A stretch of DNA of 64,000 bases from an uncultured Prochlorococcus sp. (lineage in GTDB: Bacteria > Cyanobacteriota > Cyanobacteriia > PCC-6307 > Cyanobiaceae): positions 55,322-119,321 of the forward strand of contig CACAYX010000001.1 in NCBI GenBank assembly GCA_902536775.1, given 5' to 3'. Below the pieces are notes generated by a model. It worked only from the letters and a program-made list of their open reading frames with translations. It ran no database searches and was not told the DNA's origin. Below, one piece after another: positions 20,258 through 30,112 of the stretch (position 1 is its first letter; each line of letters begins with the position of its first letter). The translations under genes were made by a program, and so were the position numbers.

Positions 20258-20943
20258 CTTTTTTTGGACAGGTATTGAATAATCATCCCTTCCATAACTA
20301 AATTAGGAGCATTGATAATATTTTCTTTTTTAGTTTTTAGAGATTTTGTGATTAATTGAGAGTCTCCTCCACAGATTATTAAAATATCCTTTTCGGGATT
20401 AAATAAACTATTAATTACGCCAGTAAGAGAGTTGATTACTCCTTTTAAGATTGCTTCATCTGTATCTATTAAAAAATTTTTAATCGGAATATCATATTTT
20501 TTGGGAACTTTAAGATTTTTTGTATTTTGTTCTATTGATTTTAATTGTGTTAGAAAACCTGGAAGAAGTTGACCTCCAATAATAGATCCATTTGAATTCA
20601 ATTTTGTTATTGATAATATTGTTCCAAAATCTGCAATTAGCAAATCTTTTTTGAAAGGGTTTTCAATAATTTTTAAAGCGGCAATACTGGCAAGAGCTCT
20701 ATCAACTCCAAAATAATCAGGAAGATTTGATAATTGGATATCTTTGGTTTTTATTTCATTTTCTTTTTTTAGCAAAAAATTTGGTAGTTTTCCTACAGAA
20801 GCCCAAATTAATTGCTCAAGATCTATATTTTCTGGAACTTCTTGCTTTTTTTTAGTATGGAAGAATTTAGATTGATTTTTAGAATATTTCGCCCAATGAA
20901 GCCTACTATTGCCTACTAATAGAAAATTTATATCTGAGACCAT
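20254..20943 (-). CDS. coaX: Type III pantothenate kinase
   Basis: LLVGNSRLHWA, DRALASIAAL, LIADFGTILSI, GGQLLPGF. Confidence 0.85.
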   Translation of the reverse strand: MVSDINFLLVGNSRLHWAKYSKNQSKFFHTKKKQEVPENIDLEQLIWASVGKLPNFLLKKENEIKTKDIQLSNLPDYFGVDRALASIAALKIIENPFKKDLLIADFGTILSITKLNSNGSIIGGQLLPGFLTQLKSIEQNTKNLKVPKKYDIPIKNFLIDTDEAILKGVINSLTGVINSLFNPEKDILIICGGDSQLITKSLKTKKENIINAPNLVMEGMIIQYLSKKS

Positions 20944-20958
20944 TATTCTATGATCAAT

Positions 20959-21681
20959 TTAATTATTAGTATGTATTCCACATTCTTGTTTAATCCCCCC
21001 AAATCTTGTATCTCTGCCTTTTGTTTTAATATCATCGGGACTGCTTGAATGCCAATCTCCTACAGAAGAATAACCTTTGATAAAAAGCGGATGGGCAGGT
21101 AAATTATTCTCTTCCATATAATAAAAAATATCTTTATTTGTCCAATTTAATAAAGGTCTTAAAGAGAATCTTTGACGAATTACGTCTATGAATTTCATTT
21201 TGTTTCTATTTTCTGTTTGACTTGATCTAACACCGCTTGCCCAGCAGAAAATATCATATTTTTCTAGACCATTTTCTAAAGGTTTTATTTTTCTCAATTC
21301 ATGATACTTATCTAAATCACTCTCTTTTTTTGTTTCCCAAAGTTTTCCGTATTTGGCCTCCATTCTTGCTGGAGATAATTCACTTTGCAGAACTTCAACT
21401 TCTAAGGATAAATTATCAATAAGCTTTTCAGCGTAATGGTATGTTTCTGGAGGAAGGTAACCTGTATCTATCCAAAATATTTTGATTTTTTTTTGTAGAG
21501 ATAATTTACTGACCATATCTAAAAGGACTGATGACTGTATACCAAAACTTGTTGTAATAGCAAATTGATTATCAAACTTTTCATAACCCCATGTAAGAAT
21601 TCCTTGAGGCTTCATATCTACAAGCTCTTGATTATATTTACTCAAGTTAGTTTGAATATTTTTGTGTATTTTTTCAATCAT
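20959..21681 (-). CDS. cysH: Phosphoadenylyl-sulfate reductase
   Basis: TTSFGIQSSVLLDMV, FWIDTGYLPPETYHYAE, RDTRFGGIKQECGIHT C-terminus. Confidence 0.94.
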   Translation of the reverse strand: MIEKIHKNIQTNLSKYNQELVDMKPQGILTWGYEKFDNQFAITTSFGIQSSVLLDMVSKLSLQKKIKIFWIDTGYLPPETYHYAEKLIDNLSLEVEVLQSELSPARMEAKYGKLWETKKESDLDKYHELRKIKPLENGLEKYDIFCWASGVRSSQTENRNKMKFIDVIRQRFSLRPLLNWTNKDIFYYMEENNLPAHPLFIKGYSSVGDWHSSSPDDIKTKGRDTRFGGIKQECGIHTNN

Positions 21682-21776
21682 TCTTCAGTTTGATTATGAG
21701 TTTAATTTTATTTCGCTCAATTTAAAAATTATTCGTATAGTTTAATAATACATTTACGCATAACAATATTTCTCTA

Positions 21777-22970
21777 ATGAAATCAATACAAAAACCAATA
21801 GTAATAGTTGGAGCGGGTTTCGCAGGTATGACATTTGCTTTGAATTTAAAGAATCTTAATCCTTCTTTACCGATTCTTGTGGTTGATTCTGAAACTAACT
21901 TTATATTTAAACCTTTAATGTACGAAGTTTTAAGTAAAGAAATAAGAAGTTGGGAAGCCACCCCAAAATTTGCAAATATTTTTTCTGATGCGGGTATAAC
22001 TTTTTTAAAAAATTGTTTAACCAAGATTTCTTTCAAAGAAAATATTCTTGAATTTAGTGACGAATTAAAATTAAGTTATCAGTATCTTGTTATCTGTACA
22101 GGATCTATTCCAAATGGTTTTTTTATAAAAGGTGTAGATGAAAATTGTTATTTTTTTAATAATTTGCATGATTTAAATAAATTAAATTCTTTTTTAAGAA
22201 AATCACAAGATACTGCGTTGCATAAAAAGTTATTCATAGTTGGAGGTGGCCCCTCTGGCATTGAGTTGGCATGCAAAATTAAAGATATATTTACAGACCA
22301 ATTTGAAATTAATGTAATTGAAAAATCAAACGAAATCTTAAATAAAAACAAATTTTTCAATAGAGAACAAGCAGAGAAGGCATTAGAAAAAAGAAAAATC
22401 AACGTTCTTTTGAATTCCACAGTTAAAGAAGTCTCAGAAACTAAGATTAGTATTTCTAGCGAGGTTGGAATAACTTCCTTGGATAAAGATATTGTTATTT
22501 GGACAGCAGGTGTTAAACCTAATTTGTCTTACTTAGAAACTGATCAAATAACAAAAAAATTTGGACGAATTTTAGTTAATAATAATTTGCAAATAGAAAA
22601 CCATAAAAACTGTTTTGCTATTGGTGATATTTCAGTTATTGAAGGGATGGAGGATTTGCCTATAACTGCTCAGGTCGCTATGCAGGAAGGATATCATCTT
22701 GCTAATAATTTAGCACTTTTAATTCAAGGAAAAGATCCTCTACCCTTTGAATTTCAAGACAACGGTGAAATGATTAGCTTAGGAATAGGCGAAGCTTCAA
22801 TTTCTGGGCTTGGGCTTACTTTATCTGGGAAATTGGCTTTTGAGGCAAGAAGACTTATATATGCTTCCAAGTTGCCTGATATTACAGAAAGCTTAAAATC
22901 TGCATCTTCATGGATATTCCAAAAAAATTTTATTTTAAAAAAGTTTCTTAAAAATGATTATTCTAATTAA
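21777..22970 (+). CDS. Type II NAD(P)H dehydrogenase (NDH-2)
   Basis: PIVIVGAGFAGMTFALNL, FIVGGGPSGIELACKI, VIWTAGVKPN, CFAIGDIS. Confidence 0.9.
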   Translation: MKSIQKPIVIVGAGFAGMTFALNLKNLNPSLPILVVDSETNFIFKPLMYEVLSKEIRSWEATPKFANIFSDAGITFLKNCLTKISFKENILEFSDELKLSYQYLVICTGSIPNGFFIKGVDENCYFFNNLHDLNKLNSFLRKSQDTALHKKLFIVGGGPSGIELACKIKDIFTDQFEINVIEKSNEILNKNKFFNREQAEKALEKRKINVLLNSTVKEVSETKISISSEVGITSLDKDIVIWTAGVKPNLSYLETDQITKKFGRILVNNNLQIENHKNCFAIGDISVIEGMEDLPITAQVAMQEGYHLANNLALLIQGKDPLPFEFQDNGEMISLGIGEASISGLGLTLSGKLAFEARRLIYASKLPDITESLKSASSWIFQKNFILKKFLKNDYSN

Positions 22971-23019
22971 ACTTTTTTGAAATATTGTTTTTGGGTATAT
23001 TGAGTTAAATAAGTTTTGT

Positions 23020-24828
23020 ATGAATTTAATTGCAGTTGTTAGTAATAATTTTGATGCGTTTATAACGGTAGTTGTTTTAATAATGTCAATAATTTTGTTT
23101 ATTAGAAATACTATTGCACCAGAATTGACTGGTTTGTTATGTGTCGGAATATTTATATCTACTGGGGTTCTTTCTCCTGAAAAAGCTTTAGCTGGATTTG
23201 GTAGCCCCTCTTTAATTACCCTTATGGGTTTATTTGCAGTTTCCTCAGCATTATTTAAAAGTGGTGCCTTAGATAGAGTAAGAGAATTGATTTCTTCTGA
23301 AAGTATTCGAACTCCAAGGAAATTAATTTCTTTAATAGCTTTTTTGATTGCTCCAATATCTGGAATTGTACCTAATACTCCAGTAGTAGCTTCTTTGTTA
23401 CCTTTAATTGAAAGTTGGTGCGAGCGAAGAAATATATCACCATCAAAAGTTTTATTACCTCTTTCTTTTGCTACTTTACTCGGAGGAACTCTGACATTAT
23501 TAGGTAGCTCAGTAAATCTTCTTGTCAGTGATATTAGTCAACAATTAGGTTATGGAGGTTTGGAATTATTTAGTTTGACATCAATAGGAATTCCTGTGTG
23601 GCTTATAGGTACAACTTATATGATTCTAGTTTCTGACATGCTTTTGCCAGATAGAGGGAGAGATAAGGAGTTTATTCAAAATGGTGATATGAATATATAT
23701 TTTACTGAAGTTACTATTCCCTCTACTTCAGAATTAGTTGGACAATCTGTCAGAAATAGTAGATTGCAAAGACGATTTGACGTTGATGTTCTGGAATTGC
23801 AACGAAATGGAAAAGTTATTCTTCCTCCTTTGGCTGATAGAAAGATTGAACCGGATGATAGATTAATAATCCGCGTTACAAGGGCAGACTTATTTAGGCT
23901 GCAGCAGGAACATACTATTCTGTTAGGAGAAAACAAAACATCTTTCGATGGGGCGAATGTTTTCTCAGATGATGAAGGTACTAAGACCTTTGAAGCCTTG
24001 TTACCAGCTGGTTCAACTTTAGCCGGTGCAAGTTTGAGAGAATTAAGATTTAGGCAGCGTCATAATGCTACAGTTTTAGCATTAAGAAGAGGTCAACAAA
24101 CTGTTCAGGAGAGATTAGGCCAAGCTGTTTTAAGGGCTGGAGATGTTTTATTATTGCAAGCACCGTTAGATTCAATAAGAGGTTTGCAAGCGAGTAATGA
24201 TTTACTTATTTTAGATCAATTCGAAGATGACTTACCTTTTTTGATAAAAAAACCTATATCGATTGCAATTGCAATAGGAATGGTGATTTTGCCTTCGGTT
24301 TCTAATATTCCATTAGTAGGTTCAGTTCTTTTGGCAGTGATTGCAATGGTTGCCTGTGGATGTTTAAGACCTGCAGAGATACAAAAATCAATTAGGTTAG
24401 ACGTCATTTTATTGCTGGGATCTTTATCGTGTTTTAGTGTAGCTATGCAGATAACTGGATTAGCAGATGTAATTGCAGTTAATCTAAACTTTGCCCTTAA
24501 CGGAATGCCTCTTTATTTTGCACTAGTCGTAATTTTTGTATCAACAGTTATTCTTACGCAATTTATAAGTAATGCTGCTTCTGTTGCTTTGATTTTGCCT
24601 GTTGCTATTGAATTCTCAAATGTTTTAGAAATTTCACCAAGCGCTTTAATAATGATTGTTTTATTCGGTGCAAGTCAATCTTTCTTGACTCCAATGGGTT
24701 ATCAAACAAATTTAATGGTTTATGGTCCTGGAAGATATAGATTTTTTGATATCGCAAAATACGGAGCTGGATTAACACTTATAATGTCATTTACTGTGCC
24801 AGCATTGATAATTTTAAATTACGGGTAA
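23020..24828 (+). CDS. SLC13-family Na+/sulfate-type permease with two TrkA-C (RCK_C) domains
   Basis: N- and C-terminal TM blocks (PNTPVVASLLPLIESWCERRNISPSKVLLPLSFATLLGGTLTLLG; SFLTPMGYQTNLMVYGPG) flanking two TrkA_C-like segments. Confidence 0.88.
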   Translation: MNLIAVVSNNFDAFITVVVLIMSIILFIRNTIAPELTGLLCVGIFISTGVLSPEKALAGFGSPSLITLMGLFAVSSALFKSGALDRVRELISSESIRTPRKLISLIAFLIAPISGIVPNTPVVASLLPLIESWCERRNISPSKVLLPLSFATLLGGTLTLLGSSVNLLVSDISQQLGYGGLELFSLTSIGIPVWLIGTTYMILVSDMLLPDRGRDKEFIQNGDMNIYFTEVTIPSTSELVGQSVRNSRLQRRFDVDVLELQRNGKVILPPLADRKIEPDDRLIIRVTRADLFRLQQEHTILLGENKTSFDGANVFSDDEGTKTFEALLPAGSTLAGASLRELRFRQRHNATVLALRRGQQTVQERLGQAVLRAGDVLLLQAPLDSIRGLQASNDLLILDQFEDDLPFLIKKPISIAIAIGMVILPSVSNIPLVGSVLLAVIAMVACGCLRPAEIQKSIRLDVILLLGSLSCFSVAMQITGLADVIAVNLNFALNGMPLYFALVVIFVSTVILTQFISNAASVALILPVAIEFSNVLEISPSALIMIVLFGASQSFLTPMGYQTNLMVYGPGRYRFFDIAKYGAGLTLIMSFTVPALIILNYG

Positions 24829-24832
24829 TATC

Positions 24833-26236
24833 GTGAAATTCCCATTTCCAGTTTATATCTTAAAAGATGCTTACAAAAAGCTATCTGTACCTCAATTTAC
24901 TATTGTTACAGGCTTGTTTATTATTTGCCTTGGAACTTTAATTTTGAGCTCTCCATTATGTTCATCTTCAAAGGTTGGTTTGTGGGAAGCATTTTTTACA
25001 TCTACTTCTGCAATAACCGTTACTGGCTTAACCATAATTGATATTGGTGTTGATTTAAATTTCTTTGGCCAAGTTTTCTTAGCTTTTATGCTTTTATCAG
25101 GTGGTCTAGGATTAATGGCTATTACAACATTTTTACAAGGGTTTGTTGTGAAGGGGACAAAGCTAAGAACTAGATTAGATAAAGGAAAGACTTTAGATGA
25201 ATTTGGAGTTGGAGGAATTGGTCGAACTTTTCAAAGCATTGCTATTACTGCGATTAGTATTATATCCTTGGGTGCAATTGTCTTATATTCTTTTGGATTT
25301 GTAGACATTCAAAATAATTGGGAAAGACTATGGTCCTCGATTTTTCACAGCATTTCTGCATACAACAATGCAGGATTTTCGTTAATGTCTAACAGTCTTC
25401 AAGACTATAGAACAAATTATTTGGTTAATAGTGTTTTTATTTTTCTCATTGTTATGGGTGGATTGGGTTGGCGGGTGATTGATGATATTTGGAGTCATAA
25501 AAAAAATCTTTCTTATAAGAAATTAAGCCTTCATTCCAGACTAGTTATTAGGACAAGTTTTTCTCTAATATTGTTCGGATCATTAGGATTCTTTATCACC
25601 GAATCATTGCTAAATAGTCAATTTTTTAATGATTTAAATTTCTTTGAACGGTTAATGTCATCTATCTTCGAAACAGTTAGTGCAAGAACTGCAGGCTTTA
25701 CAAATTTTCCGATTTCTTTGAACTCTATCTCAGATACGGGCCTCTTATTATTAATGTCGCTTATGTTTATTGGAGCAAGTACAGGAGGTACTGGCGGAGG
25801 TATAAAAACAACTACATTTATTGCTTTAATGGCTGCCACTAGATCAACTTTAAGAGGTCAGAAAGATGTAATTATTAGCAATAGATTAATTTCGGATAAA
25901 GTTATTCTAAAGGCAGTTGGAATCACAGTTGGATCTTTGCTTTTTGTTCTTTTAATGGCAATGTTGCTTAGTACAACTAATACTTTTGTTAAAAAAGAAT
26001 CATTCACATTCCTAGAAATTCTGTTCACTTGCATATCTGCATTTGCAACAGTTGGTTTTGATATTGGTTTAACCGCAAAATTAAATCATTTTGGTCAATT
26101 TATTCTTATTGTGGGTATGTTTGTGGGCAGACTTGGGATCCTTTTGCTTTTAAGTGCACTTTGGCAGGCTCTTTATAAGAGTAGAATAGATAGACAAAAG
26201 AGAATTGGCTATCCTAGGGCTGATCTATATGTTTAG
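24833..26236 (+). CDS. ktrB: KtrB/TrkH-type cation (K+) transporter
   Basis: TSTSAITVTGLTIID, SISAYNNAGFSLMS, VSARTAGFTNFP, GASTGGTGGGIKTTT, SAFATVGFDIGL pore motifs. Confidence 0.92.
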   Translation: MKFPFPVYILKDAYKKLSVPQFTIVTGLFIICLGTLILSSPLCSSSKVGLWEAFFTSTSAITVTGLTIIDIGVDLNFFGQVFLAFMLLSGGLGLMAITTFLQGFVVKGTKLRTRLDKGKTLDEFGVGGIGRTFQSIAITAISIISLGAIVLYSFGFVDIQNNWERLWSSIFHSISAYNNAGFSLMSNSLQDYRTNYLVNSVFIFLIVMGGLGWRVIDDIWSHKKNLSYKKLSLHSRLVIRTSFSLILFGSLGFFITESLLNSQFFNDLNFFERLMSSIFETVSARTAGFTNFPISLNSISDTGLLLLMSLMFIGASTGGTGGGIKTTTFIALMAATRSTLRGQKDVIISNRLISDKVILKAVGITVGSLLFVLLMAMLLSTTNTFVKKESFTFLEILFTCISAFATVGFDIGLTAKLNHFGQFILIVGMFVGRLGILLLLSALWQALYKSRIDRQKRIGYPRADLYV

Positions 26237-26242
26237 AATTGA

Positions 26243-26959
26243 TTGAGTTTTATTATGGCTGATTGGTGGCAGTGGTCTCAAAAGAGAGAAAATGAAGCAC
26301 TCACTTTTGCAGTTGTCGGCGTTGGAAGATTTGGAACCGCAGTTTGTAGAGAACTTATTAGTAATGGTGCTGATGTTTTGGCTGCAGATTTTTCGGAAAA
26401 AGCTATTGATGATTTAAGGCAATTAGAACCTTCGATAGAAGCGAGAGTTGTAGATTGTACAGATGAAGAGTCTATGAAGGAATCGGGAATTCTTGAAATG
26501 AATACTGTTGTAGTGGGTATTAGTGAACCTATTGAAGCAAGTATAACTACAACTCTTATTGCTAAGGATAGTGAAGGTAGCAAAGTGAAAAGAGTAATAG
26601 CGAGAGCTACCAGTGACTTGCATGAAAAAATGTTAAAAAGAGTTGGTGCAGATAAAGTTGTTTTCCCATCTAGGATGCAAGGAGAAAGATTAGGTTTAGA
26701 ATTAGTAAGACCAAACTTAATCGAAAGATTGGAACTAGATAATCAAACTGGTATAGATGAAATAACTGTTCCAGAGGAATTTATTGGAAGATCTTTAAGA
26801 GATTTAAATTTGAGGAAAAATTATTTAGTAAATGTTCTTGCTGCAGGACCTGCTGAAGAGTTAACAGTTAATCCTCCAGCAAAGTATATTTTGGAAAGAG
26901 GAAATATTTTGGTAGTCATGGGTAAAACTTTAGATTTACAGAAATTGCCTCAAAATTAA
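26243..26959 (+). CDS. ktrA: KtrA/TrkA-type K+ channel regulatory subunit (RCK_N + TrkA_C)
   Basis: FAVVGVGRFGTAVCREL...; C-terminal TrkA_C; adjacent to ktrB. Confidence 0.92.
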   Translation: MSFIMADWWQWSQKRENEALTFAVVGVGRFGTAVCRELISNGADVLAADFSEKAIDDLRQLEPSIEARVVDCTDEESMKESGILEMNTVVVGISEPIEASITTTLIAKDSEGSKVKRVIARATSDLHEKMLKRVGADKVVFPSRMQGERLGLELVRPNLIERLELDNQTGIDEITVPEEFIGRSLRDLNLRKNYLVNVLAAGPAEELTVNPPAKYILERGNILVVMGKTLDLQKLPQN

Positions 26960-26965
26960 TTATTT

Positions 26966-27268
26966 TTAATCAGATTTTTTATAGTATCTAATCCTTTGAG
27001 GAGCTCTTTTTAATCTTCTGACGCTTTGTTTTTCAAGTTCATCTCTAAATTTATCAGTATTTAAATTATTTTCTGAAACAGGTGATTTACTTTCTTTTTC
27101 GAAATATTTTTTTATACCCTCTTGTATTAATACTTTTGCCATATTACTTACTGTCCTAGATTCATTATCGGCCAAAATAGTTAATTGCTTACATATTAAT
27201 TCTGGAAGAACTACTTGAATTCTGGGGGATTTAGGCTTCCCATTAGTTGAGTTTTGACGGGTAGCCAT
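26966..27268 (-). CDS. Ribbon-helix-helix (CopG/Arc-like) candidate DNA-binding protein
   Basis: KSPRIQVVLPELICKQLTILADNESRTVSNMAKVLIQEGIKKYFEKE: RHH-type N-terminal strand plus two helices. Confidence 0.7.
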   Translation of the reverse strand: MATRQNSTNGKPKSPRIQVVLPELICKQLTILADNESRTVSNMAKVLIQEGIKKYFEKESKSPVSENNLNTDKFRDELEKQSVRRLKRAPQRIRYYKKSD

Positions 27269-27289
27269 GAGTCAAAGTTGATAACTGTT

Positions 27290-27346
27290 ACTTATTAGTA
27301 TACACAGTTAGTCAAGGATACTATCTTTGTGTATATTATTAGTAAG
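27290..27346. promoter_or_regulatory. Imperfect inverted repeat in the divergent promoter region (candidate RHH operator)
   Basis: ACTTATTAGTATACACA (27290-27306) and TGTGTATATTATTAGTAAG (27328-27346), between divergent genes starting at 27268(-) and 27371/27386(+). Confidence 0.45.
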
Positions 27347-27370
27347 GGAATTTATGTCCGTATCAATTAA

Positions 27371-27724
27371 TTGTTTTATTGTCCCATGAAAAATTCAAGA
27401 AAAATTGATTCTCCTAAAAGGTCGATAATTGATAAACCAAAAAAAAGATTAGTCAATTCTGATACTCACGATAATGAAAATAGCGACGTATTGGTATCAG
27501 CTGTAATTAGTCCATATTTGTTAACTCATCTTCACCATATTCTTCAGCAGTCTGAGTATTATGCCCAAAAAGATGGTAGAAAATCTCACGCAGCTAACTT
27601 TGCGAAACTAAGAAAAGTTTTATGTTTAGACGCAAGAAGTATGGCAGATGCCTCTGCAAAAGAGATAAAAGATGTGGATAATGATTTATCTAATATTAAA
27701 TATAATGAACAAAATGTAGCTTGA
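27371..27724 (+). CDS. Conserved hypothetical protein (likely start MKNSRK)
   Basis: 117-aa ORF, basic N-terminus; no recognised domain. Confidence 0.65.
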   Translation: MFYCPMKNSRKIDSPKRSIIDKPKKRLVNSDTHDNENSDVLVSAVISPYLLTHLHHILQQSEYYAQKDGRKSHAANFAKLRKVLCLDARSMADASAKEIKDVDNDLSNIKYNEQNVA

Positions 27725-27766
27725 AGTAATAATCTATTAATAAATAAATAAATAAATTTTAAAATC

Positions 27767-27997
27767 ATGTCCAGTAATGCTGAAAAGCTTTATAAGTTAA
27801 TAGCCAACGATTCCAAAAAGAAACAAAGTCTTTTTATGACAGCCTTAACTAATCCAAAAAAAGCCTTAGATAAAATATGTGATATTGGAAACGAGTTAAA
27901 TATTTCTGTGACTAAAGAAGAGGTTATTGAATATTTGAGTACTATTGATGATGAGGCAACTAAAATGTGGTTAATTAAGGCTCGAGGAGGTCTTTAG
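27767..27997 (+). CDS. Small Nif11-like protein
   Basis: SLFMTALTNPKKALDKICDIGNELNISVTKEEVIEYL resembles Nif11 leader-like domain (AxxDPxxxxxIAxExGxxFTxEEL pattern). Confidence 0.5.
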   Translation: MSSNAEKLYKLIANDSKKKQSLFMTALTNPKKALDKICDIGNELNISVTKEEVIEYLSTIDDEATKMWLIKARGGL

Positions 27998-28151
27998 GAA
28001 AAGGTTTCGAATAATTATTATTTGGATTAGGAATAGGTTTTATTCTTTTGTTGTAGCCACCTCCACCCGCCAAAGTCCAAAAAAACCAATAACTTGGAAT
28101 TGCAAGAGCTGCAGCTATGAAAATCACTACAATTTGTTCTATTCTTTTCAT
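27975..28151 (-). CDS. Small hypothetical membrane protein (58 aa)
   Basis: Reverse translation MKRIEQIVVIFIAAALAIPSYWFFWTLAGGGGYNKRIKPIPNPNNNYSKPFPKDLLEP; not in ORF track. Confidence 0.6.
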   Translation of the reverse strand: MKRIEQIVVIFIAAALAIPSYWFFWTLAGGGGYNKRIKPIPNPNNNYSKPFPKDLLEP

Positions 28152-28222
28152 GATTTAATTTTATTCCACAAAATATTTTTTAGTAAATAAGCCACAGATT
28201 TTGTAAATTCTATTTTAAAACA

Positions 28223-29851
28223 GTGATTAGATTTGAAGGTGTAAGCAAAATTTATTCTACAGATGTTGTTTTAAAAAATATTTGTTGGGAGATTAAGAAA
28301 GGAGAAAAAGTTGGCTTAGTTGGTCCTAATGGTGCAGGTAAATCAACCCAATTTAAGATTTTAATTGGAGAGGAAGAGCAAACAAGTGGAACGATCATCA
28401 AAGAGGGAAATCCTAAAATTGCCCATTTAAAGCAAGAGTTTGATTGTAATTTGAATTTTACAGTGAGACAGGAATTAGAAAGTTCTTTTAAAGATATGCA
28501 AATTGTTGCCATTAAACTTGTAGAAATTGAGAATAAAATGAAATCGTTGGATATAAAAAAAAATTCCGATGAACTAGAAATATTTGTAAATCAACTCGCA
28601 AAATATCAAGCAAAATTTGAAGCTTTAGGTGGCTATAAAATGCAATCTGATGTAGAAAAAATATTGCCAAAATTAGGCTTTTCTATAGAAGATGCTGATA
28701 AATTAGTTGGCAATTTCTCAGGTGGTTGGCAGATGAAAGTTGCACTTGGAAAAATAATCTTACAAAAACCTGATTTACTTTTACTTGATGAACCAACCAA
28801 TCATTTAGATTTAGGAACTATTTTTTGGTTGGAAGAATATCTATCATCGCTTAAAATTGCTGTCATTATAATCAGCCATGATAGATATTTTTTAGATAAA
28901 TTATGTAAAAAAATAATTTTTGTAGATAGAGGAAAATCTGAAACATATAATGGGAACTATTCTTTTTTTGTCGAACAGAAATCTTTGAATGAGGAATCCC
29001 AAAATAAGGCATATCAATTACAACAAAAAGAAATAGAGCTTCAGAAGAGGTATATAGATAGATTTAGAGCTAGTGCAACTAGAAGTTCTCAAGCAAAGAG
29101 TAGAGAAAAACAATTAAAAAAGATTTCTAAAATTGAGGCTCCCATAGTAAAATCCAAAAGTCCTGTTTTTAATTTTCCAGAGTGCCCTCGCTCAGGAAAA
29201 TTAGTTTTAAATATCAAAAATTTGTCTCATAGTTTCGAGGATAAAATTCTTTTTTTAGATATTAATTTAAAAATTTCTTCTGGGGAGAAAATAGCAATTT
29301 TGGGACCTAATGGCTGCGGCAAATCTACATTGCTTAAAATTATTATGAAAAAAATATCTCCTGAAATTGGAGAAATTAATCTTGGTAAACATAATATAAT
29401 TACTAGCTATTATGAACAAAATCAGGCTGAAGCACTTTCACTTGAAGAAAGGGTTATTGATTTAATATGTAATAAGTCTCCAGAATGGTCCCAAAAAAAA
29501 GTTAGAACATTTTTAGGAGGTTTTGGCTTTCAAAATGAAACTGTTTTTAAATATATTAAACAACTCAGTGGGGGAGAAAAGGCAAGATTAGCATTGGCGC
29601 TCATGATTATTAATCCTAGTAATTTTCTTCTTTTAGACGAGCCAACTAATCATTTAGATCTACAAACTAAAGAAAACTTAGAATTAGCAATTAAAAATTA
29701 TAAAGGTTCATTATTAATCATTTCGCATGATCGATATTTTATTTCAAAGGTTGCTAATAGAATTATCGAAATTAAAGATTCAAAGTTATTTTCATATGAT
29801 GGTAATTACGAATATTTTTTAGAAAAAACTCAAAGTCATAAAAAAGTTTGA
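28223..29851 (+). CDS. ABC-F family ATPase (Uup/EttA-like)
   Basis: Two ABC domains: VGPNGAGKSTQFKIL / [31 protein letters not shown]-like and LSGGEKARLALALMI; DEPTNHLDL twice. Confidence 0.93.
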   Translation: MIRFEGVSKIYSTDVVLKNICWEIKKGEKVGLVGPNGAGKSTQFKILIGEEEQTSGTIIKEGNPKIAHLKQEFDCNLNFTVRQELESSFKDMQIVAIKLVEIENKMKSLDIKKNSDELEIFVNQLAKYQAKFEALGGYKMQSDVEKILPKLGFSIEDADKLVGNFSGGWQMKVALGKIILQKPDLLLLDEPTNHLDLGTIFWLEEYLSSLKIAVIIISHDRYFLDKLCKKIIFVDRGKSETYNGNYSFFVEQKSLNEESQNKAYQLQQKEIELQKRYIDRFRASATRSSQAKSREKQLKKISKIEAPIVKSKSPVFNFPECPRSGKLVLNIKNLSHSFEDKILFLDINLKISSGEKIAILGPNGCGKSTLLKIIMKKISPEIGEINLGKHNIITSYYEQNQAEALSLEERVIDLICNKSPEWSQKKVRTFLGGFGFQNETVFKYIKQLSGGEKARLALALMIINPSNFLLLDEPTNHLDLQTKENLELAIKNYKGSLLIISHDRYFISKVANRIIEIKDSKLFSYDGNYEYFLEKTQSHKKV

Positions 29852-29962
29852 TTACTTTTAATAAAGTTTACATATGGCTAAGTAAGATCACTCATTTATC
29901 TTTACATAGTTTACCGTTCTTGATTAATCTTAAAAATACAAAAATAAGTTTTAATAATTTAT

Positions 29963-30106
29963 ATGAAAAATTATCAATTCCAAGAAAAACAGTTTCAAAT
30001 TTCTGATCCTATTGAAAATTATTTTGAATGCATTACTACCTGTGATATAAGGGATGGTAAATGTATTTCTAAGTGTTTAGAAATACTTAAACAGAATGAC
30101 AATTAA
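29963..30106 (+). CDS. Small protein with twin CX3C motif (47 aa)
   Basis: MKNYQFQEKQFQISDPIENYFECITTCDIRDGKCISKCLEILKQNDN; not in ORF track. Confidence 0.65.
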   Translation: MKNYQFQEKQFQISDPIENYFECITTCDIRDGKCISKCLEILKQNDN

Positions 30107-30112
30107 ATCTTT

